A stretch of DNA of 64,000 nt. Origin: Streptomyces sp. TLI_053 (lineage in GTDB: Bacteria; Actinomycetota; Actinomycetes; Streptomycetales; Streptomycetaceae). The DNA lies in contig NZ_LT629775.1 of the NCBI RefSeq assembly GCF_900105395.1, positions 4,796,001 to 4,860,000 on the forward strand. The letters run 5' to 3'. Position numbers and translations under genes: made by a program. Numbering within the stretch: position 1 is the first letter of the stretch; every line of letters begins with the position of its first letter. This document shows positions 55,350 to 63,031 of this stretch, one piece after another. A model generated the notes under the pieces. That model saw nothing but the letters and a program-made list of their open reading frames with translations, ran no database searches and had not been told where the DNA came from.

Positions 55350-56585
55350 TCAGCCGGCCACCGTCCAGGAGACCGCGCGCGTCATGTAGCGCTCCCGGAA
55401 CGCCTCGTCGCGCACCCAGTCCGTGGTGTCCCGGACGGTCGCCGTGACGGTCGCGGCGTGCCCGGGCTCCAGCGGCAGCGACGCGGTGTCCAGCCAGCTG
55501 CGGTCCGCCGCCTGGGGCTCGACCGGGACGCCGTCCACCGTCCAGTCCACCCGCAGCTGCCGGGCGCCGGTCAGCGGGACCGGCCGGACCTCCAGCCTGG
55601 GCCGGCCGGTGACGTCGCCCGGGGCCGGTACGGCGGCGTCGGTGGGCCGGATCCGGCGGTAGATCTCCTCGATGATCGCTTCCCGCGAGGGCAGGTTGTA
55701 GGCCCCGCCGAGGGTGCGCATCACCGAGTCCGGGGTGGGCCGGTAGATGCCGTTGGCGCTGCGGTACGCGCCGATGGTCCCGGCGCCGTCCGGGGACTCC
55801 GCGCCGAGCCAGCGCCACCACTTGGACTGCTTGCGGCGCATGTCGTCGGCGTTCTCGGTGGAGAGGTTGGGGTAGTCGGCGTCGTCGGGCGCGCTGTCGT
55901 ACTCGTCGCCGAGGTCGCCGACGGTGTGCCCGATCTCGTGCTGGATGATCCGACCGGCGTCCGGGCTGCCGCCGGCCAGGGTGGTCACCCCGGTGCCGCC
56001 GGCACCGCCGTACTCGGTGGAGTTGGCCAGCGCGATCAGGTACTGCGGGCCGTCGCCGCGGCCGGCGAACCGGGCCGTCGCCTCCTCGTCGGCGCAGAGC
56101 AGCCGCGCGGTGCCCTCGCACCAGAAGTGCATGCCGAGCGGGGTGGCGGGGCTGCGGCCGCGGCTCTCGGTCTCGGCGATGCCGGAGACCGGGGAGACCA
56201 CCTCGACCCGCCTTATGTTGAAGAACCCCTGGTAGCTGCGGAACGGCTCGATCTCCATCAGCGCCCGCCAGGCCCGGTCGGCCTGTTCGCGGAACACGTC
56301 CTGCTCCTCGGCGGTGTAGCCGTCGCCGAGCAGGACCAGGGTGATCCGGTTGGCCGGGTCGCCGGTCCGCCGTATGTCGACGGTCGGCGCGTCCCCGGCG
56401 GTGCGCAGATCGGCGTGCTGCACCGCGGTGTGCGGCGGGACCGCGCGGTCCGCCGGGGCGCCGGCCCCGATCACCCCGAACGGTGAGGGCCCGGCCAGTT
56501 CGAGCGCGGCCGGGAGTACGGCGGTGGACACCAGCACGAGCGCGGCCAGACTCCGGACGATCCGGCCAGGGTTGCCAGGCGGCAT
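55350..56585 (-). CDS. Secreted M64-family (IgA peptidase-like) metalloprotease
   Basis: A 411-residue secreted protein. Residues 1-30 look like a signal or anchor sequence (IVRSLAALVLVSTAVLPAALELAG). The M64 catalytic domain has ITLVLLGDGYTAEEQDVFREQADRAWRALMEIEPFRSYQGFFNIRRVEVVS and the zinc site RIIQHEIGHTVGDLGDEYD (H216, E217, H220; the downstream D226 is the third-ligand candidate). The C-terminal part (about 320-411) is a beta-rich domain (RPRLEVRPVPLTGARQLRVDWTVDGVPV). M64 peptidases in actinomycetes are little studied; the human-IgA name should not be taken literally. ATG 56585. Confidence 0.87.
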   Translation of the reverse strand: MPPGNPGRIVRSLAALVLVSTAVLPAALELAGPSPFGVIGAGAPADRAVPPHTAVQHADLRTAGDAPTVDIRRTGDPANRITLVLLGDGYTAEEQDVFREQADRAWRALMEIEPFRSYQGFFNIRRVEVVSPVSGIAETESRGRSPATPLGMHFWCEGTARLLCADEEATARFAGRGDGPQYLIALANSTEYGGAGGTGVTTLAGGSPDAGRIIQHEIGHTVGDLGDEYDSAPDDADYPNLSTENADDMRRKQSKWWRWLGAESPDGAGTIGAYRSANGIYRPTPDSVMRTLGGAYNLPSREAIIEEIYRRIRPTDAAVPAPGDVTGRPRLEVRPVPLTGARQLRVDWTVDGVPVEPQAADRSWLDTASLPLEPGHAATVTATVRDTTDWVRDEAFRERYMTRAVSWTVAG

Positions 56586-56969
56586 ACGGGTGCGTCCTCG
56601 ACGTTCCGGTCACCCGCGTCGCCCGGGTGGTGGACGCGAAGACGTACCCGCCCCGGCGTGTCGCCCTCACCGAACGGCGAAAAAGTCACCGAACTGGCCG
56701 AACCACAAGAATCTGACCAGTCATACCTATGAGTCCAACCAGGCGGATGTCGATCACCGACCGTGACCTTCGATCCACCGAAAATAATCGTGAGAATCTT
56801 TGGTTCGTCCTGCAACTGACGCCCCGGGATCGCTGTCTGTACCAGCGAAGGACGCGGGAGAGAGCATGACCGGCCAGACCGGGGGGCGCTTCCGACGCGA
56901 TGGAGCGATCCGGCCACCTTCGAAACCCACACCACCGTCACCACGACATCAGACCTCGGGGGTCCTGTC
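56586..56969. promoter_or_regulatory. 384-bp divergent region between the M64-like and LAQTG genes
   Basis: No gene is supported. The stretch 56690-56830 is the most AT-rich intergenic DNA in the second half of the window, which fits two divergent promoters. GGGGGTCCTGTC gives the LAQTG gene its ribosome site. Confidence 0.4.
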
Positions 56970-58046
56970 ATGCGCACGTCCACCATGCCCTCTTCCGCCA
57001 AGAGCACCGTCGTCCGCCGTCGCGTCGCGGCCGTCGCCGCCACCGTCCTGCTCGCCGGCTCCGTCCAGCTCCTGACCGCCGAGTCCTCCTGGGCCTGCGG
57101 CGCGTCGGACGGGGCGGCCGCGGCCGCCACCGCGAAGCCGGCCGCGCCTGCCGCCCCGAAGGCCGGCACCGCGAAGCCCGGCACCGACGCCGGGAAGGCC
57201 GCGTCGGCCGCCCACGACGGAGCCCCCGGGATCGGCTTCTTCATGACCCCCTCGCTGGCCGTCACCGCGGGCGGGCCGAAGGTCGACGTCCCCGTCGAGA
57301 TCGGCAACTTCACCGGGGCCGCCTACCGCAACGTGGTGCCGACCCTCTCGCTCGCCGCCCACCTGGCCGGCAACGGCGAGGGCGGCGTCTCGTACCTGGA
57401 CTCCAAGTACCTGGCCGTCGAGTACAACGCCGACGGCAGCTGGCAGAAGCTCTCGCTGCGGCGCGGCTGCGACCCGACGCTGTTCGCCACCCCGGCCAAG
57501 GGGGTCCCGGTCGCGGACGGCCACGCCAACCACGTCACCTTCCGCGTGAGCGTCGCCGCGGGTGCCCCGGCCGGCCTGGACCTCCTCTACGTCGGCCTCG
57601 GCGCCACCGCCGAGGACGGGTCGCGCAGCGAGTGGGCGCAGAAGGAGATGACGGTCAAGGTTCCCGGGACCGCGAAGCCCGCCCCGGCCAAGCCGGCCGA
57701 GCCCACCGCGAAGCCCACTGCCAAGCCCACCGCGAAGCCGACCGCGCCCGCGAAGCCGGCCGCCAAGCCCGCGCCCGTCTCCGACGCCACCCCGGCAGCC
57801 ACCGCGAAGCCGACCGCGCCCGCCGCCGCGCCCGCGAAGCCCGCCGCGACCGCGCCCGCCGCGCCGGCCGCACCGAAGAGCACCCCCGCCGCCGCCCCGG
57901 CCACCACCGCCCCGGCCGGCACCCCGGAGCTCGCCCAGACCGGCGCCGACACCCCGAACGGCCTGCTCGCGGGCCTCGCCGCCGGCCTCGCCGCCCTCGG
58001 TGCGGGCATGGTGCTGACCGTCCGCCGCCTGCGCGCCCGGCGCTGA
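56970..58046 (+). CDS. LAQTG-type sortase-anchored cell-surface protein
   Basis: A 358-residue exported protein. A signal peptide (VAAVAATVLLAGSVQLLTAESSWACGA, about 20-45) precedes an Ala/Lys/Pro-rich region, then a folded domain (about 80-230) with FFMTPSLAVTAGGPKVDVPVEIGNFTGAAYRNVVPTLSLAAHL and AVEYNADGSWQKLSLRRGCDP, followed by a long TAKPTAKPTAKPTAP-type repeat linker. The C-terminus is a typical sorting signal: LAQTG at 321-325, a hydrophobic stretch (GLLAGLAAGLAALGAGMVL) and four basic residues. LAxTG is the preferred motif of actinobacterial class E sortase, which also anchors chaplins. No sortase gene is in the window. The function of the ectodomain is unknown. Confidence 0.86.
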   Translation: MRTSTMPSSAKSTVVRRRVAAVAATVLLAGSVQLLTAESSWACGASDGAAAAATAKPAAPAAPKAGTAKPGTDAGKAASAAHDGAPGIGFFMTPSLAVTAGGPKVDVPVEIGNFTGAAYRNVVPTLSLAAHLAGNGEGGVSYLDSKYLAVEYNADGSWQKLSLRRGCDPTLFATPAKGVPVADGHANHVTFRVSVAAGAPAGLDLLYVGLGATAEDGSRSEWAQKEMTVKVPGTAKPAPAKPAEPTAKPTAKPTAKPTAPAKPAAKPAPVSDATPAATAKPTAPAAAPAKPAATAPAAPAAPKSTPAAAPATTAPAGTPELAQTGADTPNGLLAGLAAGLAALGAGMVLTVRRLRARR

Positions 58047-58244
58047 CCCGGACGCGGACGCCGGCGCCGACGACACCGCCGCCGTCCTCGACCGACGGAC
58101 CTCTCCGGGGCCCTCCCCCGTGCCGCGACCGGCACCGGGGGAGGGCCCGCGCCGTGGGAGGTCCGGAAGTTCCGGCGGAACCGCGACAACCCCGACCGGA
58201 GCCGGACGTCCCACTCGTCAGAGGACGAAACCTGGAGCCGCACC

Positions 58245-58310
58245 ATGCACGAGCAGACCCGCCACCGCACCGACGTCGACCGCACCGACGACGACACCGC
58301 TTGGTCCTGA
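58245..58310 (+). CDS. Possible 21-residue peptide ending DTAWS
   Basis: ATG at 58245 follows CTGGAGCCGCACC and opens a 21-codon frame that ends ...D-D-D-T-A-W-S before a TGA at 58308-58310. The composition is His/Arg/Asp/Thr-rich, with no signal peptide. Its C-terminus resembles, in form, the D-T-I-W-N end of the secreted peptide at 12.5 kb. It is immediately followed by the 20-bp stem terminator at 58331. With so short a frame, chance is a serious alternative. Confidence 0.3.
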   Translation: MHEQTRHRTDVDRTDDDTAWS

Positions 58311-58330
58311 ACACCACCGGGACCGAGAAC

Positions 58331-58374
58331 GAAGGGGCCCGGCTCCGCACATCGGTGCGGAGCCGGGCCCCTTC
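58331..58374. terminator. Strong bidirectional terminator
   Basis: A 20-bp perfect stem (58331-58350 with 58355-58374; arm begins GAAGGGGCCCGGCTCCG) around the loop ATCG, between the plus-strand peptide ORF and the minus-strand E2 stop at 58391. Confidence 0.88.
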
Positions 58375-58390
58375 GGGTCTCCCGGGCGGG

Positions 58391-59794
58391 TCAGCCCCAG
58401 GTGATCAGGCGCTTCGGGTGCTCCAGGATGCCCGCGATGTCGGCCAGCACCTTGGAGCCCAGCTCGCCGTCCACCAGCCGGTGGTCGAAGGAGAGGGCCA
58501 GCGTGGTGACCTGACGCGGGACGACCTTGCCCTTGTGCACCCACGGCAGTTCCCGGACCGCCCCGAAGGCGAGGATGGCCGCCTCGCCGGGGTTGAGGAT
58601 CGGGGTGCCGCTGTCGACGCCGAAGACGCCGACATTGGTGATCGTGATCGTGCCGCCCTGCATGTCGCCGGGCGCCGTCTTCCCCTGGCGGGCCGTCTCG
58701 ATCAGCTCGCCGAGCGAGACCGCAAGACCGGACAGGGTCCGGGCCCCGGCGTCCTTGATGTTGGGGACGATCAGGCCGCGCGGGGTGGCCGCGGCGATGC
58801 CGAGGTTCACCTGGCCCTTGATGACGATCTCCTGGGCCGCCTCGTCCCACTGGGCGTTGATCCCGGGGTGGCGCTTGACCGCGGTCAGCAGCGCCTTGGC
58901 GACCAGCAGCAGCGGGCTGACCCGGACGTCCCGGCCCAGCTCGCCGCTCTCCTTGAGCCGGCGGACGAACTTCATCGTCCGGGTCACGTCGACCTGGACG
59001 AACTCGGTGACGTGCGGGGCGGTGAAGGCCGAGGCCACCATCGCCTGCGCGGTCGCCCTGCGGACACCCTTGATCGGCACCCGGACGTCGCCCGCGCCGG
59101 GCAGCACCACGGCGGTGGACACCGGGGCGGCGGCGGCCGGCTCGGCGGCCGGGGCCGGCGCCGGGGCGGCGGCGGCCGCCGCGTGGGCGTGCAGGTCGTC
59201 ACGGGTGATCACGCCGTCCGGACCGGTCGGGGTGACGACCCTCAGGTCGATCCCGAGGTCCTTAGCGAGCTTGCGCACCGGCGGCTTGGCCAGCGGCCGG
59301 TCGCCGGACACCTCGACGGCCGCCACCGGCACCGGGGCCGGGGCGACGACGGGCGCCGGAGCCGGCACGGCCGCCGTGGCGGTGGCCGTGACCGTGGTGC
59401 GCCGCGCCCGGCGCTGGCTGCCGCCGGTCCGCGGACCGTAGCCGACCAGCACCTCGCGCCGCTCGGGCTCGGGCGCCTCGGGGGCCTCGGCGACGGGGGC
59501 CGGGGCCGGGGCGACGGCGGCGGGTGCCCCCGCGGCTCCGGCCACCGCGACCGAGATAATCGCGGTACCGACGTCGACCGTCGCGCCCTCCGGGAAGAAC
59601 AGCTGCTCGACGACCCCGTTGAACGGGATCGGCAGCTCCACGGCGGCCTTGGCGGTCTCCACCTCGCAGACGACCTGCCCGTCGGTGACGGTGTCACCGG
59701 GCTTGACGTACCAGCTGAGGATCTCGGCCTCGGTGAGGCCCTCGCCCACATCGGGCATCTTGAACTCGCGGAGCGAGCGAACTTCGGTGGTCAT
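58391..59794 (-). CDS. Dihydrolipoamide acyltransferase (E2) of 2-oxoacid dehydrogenase
   Basis: 467-residue E2 core. The lipoyl domain (about 1-85) has the lipoate attachment lysine K49 in VETAKAAVEL; a long Pro/Ala/Val linker follows; the E1/E3-binding domain is PVRKLAKDLGIDLRVVTPTGPDGVITRDDL; the catalytic domain ends with FDHRLVDG (H438, D442, G443), the acyltransferase H-x-x-x-D-G. Third gene of E1alpha-E1beta-E2, 15 bp after E1beta. The family is branched-chain 2-oxoacid dehydrogenase or pyruvate dehydrogenase type; the location next to a LuxR regulator matches, from memory, the bkd locus of S. coelicolor. It supplies isobutyryl, isovaleryl and 2-methylbutyryl-CoA for branched fatty acids and antibiotics, if bkd. 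Confidence 0.92.
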   Translation of the reverse strand: MTTEVRSLREFKMPDVGEGLTEAEILSWYVKPGDTVTDGQVVCEVETAKAAVELPIPFNGVVEQLFFPEGATVDVGTAIISVAVAGAAGAPAAVAPAPAPVAEAPEAPEPERREVLVGYGPRTGGSQRRARRTTVTATATAAVPAPAPVVAPAPVPVAAVEVSGDRPLAKPPVRKLAKDLGIDLRVVTPTGPDGVITRDDLHAHAAAAAAPAPAPAAEPAAAAPVSTAVVLPGAGDVRVPIKGVRRATAQAMVASAFTAPHVTEFVQVDVTRTMKFVRRLKESGELGRDVRVSPLLLVAKALLTAVKRHPGINAQWDEAAQEIVIKGQVNLGIAAATPRGLIVPNIKDAGARTLSGLAVSLGELIETARQGKTAPGDMQGGTITITNVGVFGVDSGTPILNPGEAAILAFGAVRELPWVHKGKVVPRQVTTLALSFDHRLVDGELGSKVLADIAGILEHPKRLITWG

Positions 59795-59809
59795 CGGCGC
59801 TCCCCGGTC

Positions 59810-60784
59810 TCAGTACGCGAACGCGCGGTCGACGGCGTCCAGCACCCGGTCCAGGTCGGGGAGGAAGGACTCCTCGACCCGGGACGGCGGGTAGGGCGCG
59901 TAGTAGCCGCCGACCCGCAGGATCGGCGCCTCCAGGTGGTAGAAGCAGCGCTCGGTGAGCCGGGCGGCCAGTTCGGCGCCCATGCCCAGGAACACCGGGG
60001 CCTCGTGCACCACGATGCCGCGTCCGGTCCGCTTGACGGACTCCTCCAGGGCGGCGAAGTCGACCGGGGTGAGCGAGCGGAGGTCGACGACCTCCAGCCG
60101 GCGGCCGTCCTCCTCGGCGGCCGCGGCGGCCTCCAGGCAGACCTTCACCATCGGCCCGTAGGCGATCAGCGTGGCGTCGGCACCGGGCCGGACGATCCGG
60201 GCGTCGTGCAGGCCCAGGTCGGCGGAGTCGCCGACCTCGCCCTTGTCCCAGTAGCGGCGCTTGGGCTCCAGGAAGATCACCGGGTCGTCCGACTCGATGG
60301 CCTGGCGCAGCATCCAGTGCGCGTCGTGCGCGTTGGAGGGGCTGACCACCCGCAGACCGGCGGTGTGGGCGAAGTACGCCTCGTGCGACTCGCTGTGGTG
60401 CTCGACCGCGCCGATACCACCCGCGTAGGGGATACGGACCGTGACCGGCATCTTGACGTGCCCGAGCGCGCGGGCGTGCATCTTGGCGAGCTGGGAGACG
60501 ATCTGGTCGAAGGCCGGGTAGACGAAGCCGTCGAACTGGATCTCCACGACCGGGCGGTAGCCGCGCAGCGCGAGGCCGATCGCGGTGCCGACGATGCCGG
60601 ACTCGGCGAGCGGGGTGTCGATCACCCGGTCCTCGCCGAAGTCCTTCTGCAGGCCGTCGGTGATCCGGAAGACGCCGCCGAGCTTGCCGATGTCCTCGCC
60701 CATCAGGACGGTCTTCGGGTCGCTCTCCAGCGACTTGCGCAGCGCCCCGTTGAGCGCCTTGGCGATGCTGAGCTGGCCGGCCAT
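59810..60784 (-). CDS. 2-oxoacid dehydrogenase E1 beta subunit
   Basis: 324-residue thiamine-diphosphate enzyme subunit. Shows LSIAKALNGALRKSLESDPKTVLMGEDIGKLGGVFRITDGLQKDFGEDRVIDTPLAESGIVGTAIG (E1beta N-terminal block, with the TPP glutamate region), YRPVVEIQFDGFVYPAFDQI, VTVRIPYAGGIGAVEHHSESHEAYFAH and DLRSLTPVDFAALEESVKRTGRGIVVHE. Forms a heterotetramer with E1alpha. Its start overlaps the E1alpha stop by one base (TGATG). Confidence 0.95.
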   Translation of the reverse strand: MAGQLSIAKALNGALRKSLESDPKTVLMGEDIGKLGGVFRITDGLQKDFGEDRVIDTPLAESGIVGTAIGLALRGYRPVVEIQFDGFVYPAFDQIVSQLAKMHARALGHVKMPVTVRIPYAGGIGAVEHHSESHEAYFAHTAGLRVVSPSNAHDAHWMLRQAIESDDPVIFLEPKRRYWDKGEVGDSADLGLHDARIVRPGADATLIAYGPMVKVCLEAAAAAEEDGRRLEVVDLRSLTPVDFAALEESVKRTGRGIVVHEAPVFLGMGAELAARLTERCFYHLEAPILRVGGYYAPYPPSRVEESFLPDLDRVLDAVDRAFAY

Positions 60785-61926
60785 CAGTGGTTCTCCCCCG
60801 CCTCGAAGGAGGCCGCGTACTCGATGTACCCGGCCCGTTCCTCATCGACCAGCGCGTGCGGCTCCGCGTAGACGTGGTCGAAGATCAGGGTGGGGTCGGG
60901 GTCCGGCATGCTGCGCACGCCCTCGCGCACCCGCAGCCCGAGCTGCTCGCTCTCCGCCTCGATCGAGGCGAAGAACTCCGCGTCGGCCAGGCCCTCCTTC
61001 TCCAGGAGGGTGCGGAGCCGGGTGATCGGGTCCTTGGCCTTCCAGGCCTCGGTCTCGTCGGCCGCCCGGTAACGGGTCGGGTCGTCGGAGGTGGTGTGCG
61101 CGCCCATCCGGTAGGTGAAGGCCTCGATCAGCACCGGGCCGTTGCCGGTGCGGGCGTGCTCCAGGGCCCAGCGGGTCACCGCGAGGCAGGCCAGCACGTC
61201 GTTGCCGTCGACCCGGATGCCCGGGAAGCCGAAGCCGGAGGCCCGGCGGTACAGCGGGATCTTGGTCTGGGTGGTGGTGGGCTCGGAGATCGCCCACTGG
61301 TTGTTCTGGCAGAAGAAGACCACCGGCGAGTTGTAGACCGAGGCGAAGGTGAAGGCCTCGTTGACGTCGCCCTGGCTGGAGGCGCCGTCGCCGAAGTACG
61401 CGATCACCGCGTCGTCGGCGCCGTCCTTGGTGATGCCCATCGCGTATCCGGTGGCGTGCAGGGTCTGCGCGCCGATCACGATGGTGTACAGGTGGAAGTT
61501 CTTCTCGTTCGGGTCCCAGCCGCCGTGGTTCACCCCGCGGAACATGCCGAGCAGGTTCAGCGGGTCGACGTCGCGGCACCAGGCCACGCCGTGCTCGCGG
61601 TAGGTGGGGAAGGCGTAGTCGCCCGGCCGCATCGCACGGCCGGAACCGACCTGGGCGGCCTCCTGGCCCAGCAGGGAGGCCCACAGGCCCAGCTCGCCCT
61701 GGCGCTGCAGCGAGGTCGCCTCGGCGTCGAAGCGCCGCACCAGCACCAGGTCACGGTAGAGGGCCCGGAGCTCGTCCGCCTCCACGGTGAGCGGGAAGTC
61801 CGGGTGCTCGACCCGCTCGCCTTCCGGGGTCAGCAGCTGTACGAGCTCCGGCTGGGCGTCCTTGGCCGTGGCGCGGACGCCGGGGGCAGCCTTCTTGCGG
61901 GCCCTCGCCGTGCTTTTGACGGTCAC
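60784..61926 (-). CDS. 2-oxoacid dehydrogenase E1 alpha subunit
   Basis: 380-residue thiamine-diphosphate-dependent decarboxylase subunit. TPP-binding motif GDGASSQGDVNEAF ... FFCQNNQWAIS (GDG...N) is intact; YGIG-like gate GYAMGITK; phosphorylation-loop-like RMGAHTTSDDPTRYR as in branched-chain E1alpha. GTG 61926 was chosen because AGGAG lies 5 bases upstream; GTG 61932 would sit on that site. First gene of the three-gene operon, promoter in the 380-bp region shared with a LuxR response regulator. Confidence 0.94.
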   Translation of the reverse strand: MTVKSTARARKKAAPGVRATAKDAQPELVQLLTPEGERVEHPDFPLTVEADELRALYRDLVLVRRFDAEATSLQRQGELGLWASLLGQEAAQVGSGRAMRPGDYAFPTYREHGVAWCRDVDPLNLLGMFRGVNHGGWDPNEKNFHLYTIVIGAQTLHATGYAMGITKDGADDAVIAYFGDGASSQGDVNEAFTFASVYNSPVVFFCQNNQWAISEPTTTQTKIPLYRRASGFGFPGIRVDGNDVLACLAVTRWALEHARTGNGPVLIEAFTYRMGAHTTSDDPTRYRAADETEAWKAKDPITRLRTLLEKEGLADAEFFASIEAESEQLGLRVREGVRSMPDPDPTLIFDHVYAEPHALVDEERAGYIEYAASFEAGENH

Positions 61927-62306
61927 GTTCACTCCTCGGTCTGTCCGGCCGCCCGGGGTCGCCGGTGACCGGTCCGGTCACCGCCTCGCGGGGCGCGCGT
62001 GGGTGTGCGCACCCGCAGCGGGGCAGGTGGTGATCCTTTTCCGACGGCGTCCCTCACGAGAACGTTACCCAGCGTCCGTCCTCGACGCGTCTGCGCTAGG
62101 ACGTCCTACTTGTTCGGGGTCTACAAACCGCGCGTGTGGCGCAGCTCTCAATTCGGTCGCGTTCAGGACACCAGCGCACGTTATCCGGGCGGAGCCTCCG
62201 GCGTAAGGGGGTTACCGGCATCGGTTTCGACCGCTCTGGCCGGATCGTGACCCCGGCGCGGTACGGGCGAGAGGTCTTTCGTAGGGTGATATGGGAGGCT
62301 TTGCGC
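61927..62306. promoter_or_regulatory. Divergent promoter region of E1alpha operon and LuxR regulator
   Basis: No gene is supported; an in-frame extension upstream of the LuxR regulator is not conserved in character. The regulator's ribosome site is GGGAGG (62293-62298). An AT-richer stretch at 62110-62160 and 62275-62300 may hold promoters. Confidence 0.45.
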
Positions 62307-62966
62307 GTGACTGATAACGGACAAATCACGGTATTCCTCCTCGACGACCACGAGGTGGTCCGCCGGGGCGTCCATGAACTCCTCTCCGTCGAGGAGGACA
62401 TCGAGGTGGTCGGCGAGGCCGGCACCGCCGCCGAGGCGCTGACCAGGATCCCGGCCGTGCACCCCGATGTCGCGGTGCTCGACGTGCGGCTGCCGGACGG
62501 CAACGGCGTCGAGGTCTGCCGGGAGATCCGCTCCCGGATGCCGGAGATCAAGTGCCTGATGCTGACCTCGTTCTCGGACGACGAGGCCCTGTTCGACTCG
62601 ATCATGGCGGGCGCCTCCGGCTATGTGCTGAAGGCGATCCGCGGCACCGACCTGATCACCGCGGTCCGGGACGTCGCGGCCGGCAAGTCACTGCTCGACC
62701 CGGTCGCCACCAGCCGGGTGCTGGCCCGGCTGCGGGACGGCGGCGAGAAGGAGGACGAACGGCTCTCCCAGCTCACCAAACAGGAGCGCCGCATTCTGGA
62801 CCTGATCGGCGAAGGGATGACCAACCGTCAGATCGGCAATGAACTGCACCTCGCCGAAAAGACGGTGAAGAACTACGTCTCCAGTCTGCTCGCCAAGATG
62901 GGGATGGAGCGACGGACCCAGGCGGCGGCGTTCGTGGCGCGGCACCAGGCGGACCAGCAGCACTGA
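62307..62966 (+). CDS. NarL/LuxR-family response regulator
   Basis: 219 residues. Receiver domain with the acidic DDHE pair near 12-14, phospho-acceptor D59 in VAVLDVRLPDG, and K in YVLKAIRG. The LuxR HTH is at about 155-210 (LTKQERRILDLIGEGMTNRQIGNELHLAEKTVKNYVSSLLAKMGMERRTQAAAF), DevR/NarL-like. GTG 62307 has GGGAGG 8 bases upstream. No kinase is adjacent. It is divergent from the 2-oxoacid dehydrogenase operon, suggesting regulation of it, although the DevR-like HTH could also have targets elsewhere. Confidence 0.92.
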   Translation: MTDNGQITVFLLDDHEVVRRGVHELLSVEEDIEVVGEAGTAAEALTRIPAVHPDVAVLDVRLPDGNGVEVCREIRSRMPEIKCLMLTSFSDDEALFDSIMAGASGYVLKAIRGTDLITAVRDVAAGKSLLDPVATSRVLARLRDGGEKEDERLSQLTKQERRILDLIGEGMTNRQIGNELHLAEKTVKNYVSSLLAKMGMERRTQAAAFVARHQADQQH

Positions 62967-63031
62967 TACGGGCGAAGCACACAATTGACGACCTGTCAAG
63001 GGCCCCCGCCGAGAGGTCCTAACCTCTGGCT

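Noticed and set aside
55350..56585. Literal IgA protease
   Set aside because: Only the M64 catalytic core is similar; a soil actinomycete is unlikely to target IgA.
56900..60871. Frame of about 1300 codons spanning the LAQTG gene and the E2/E1beta genes
   Set aside because: Overlaps four supported genes in other frames; low-complexity translation.
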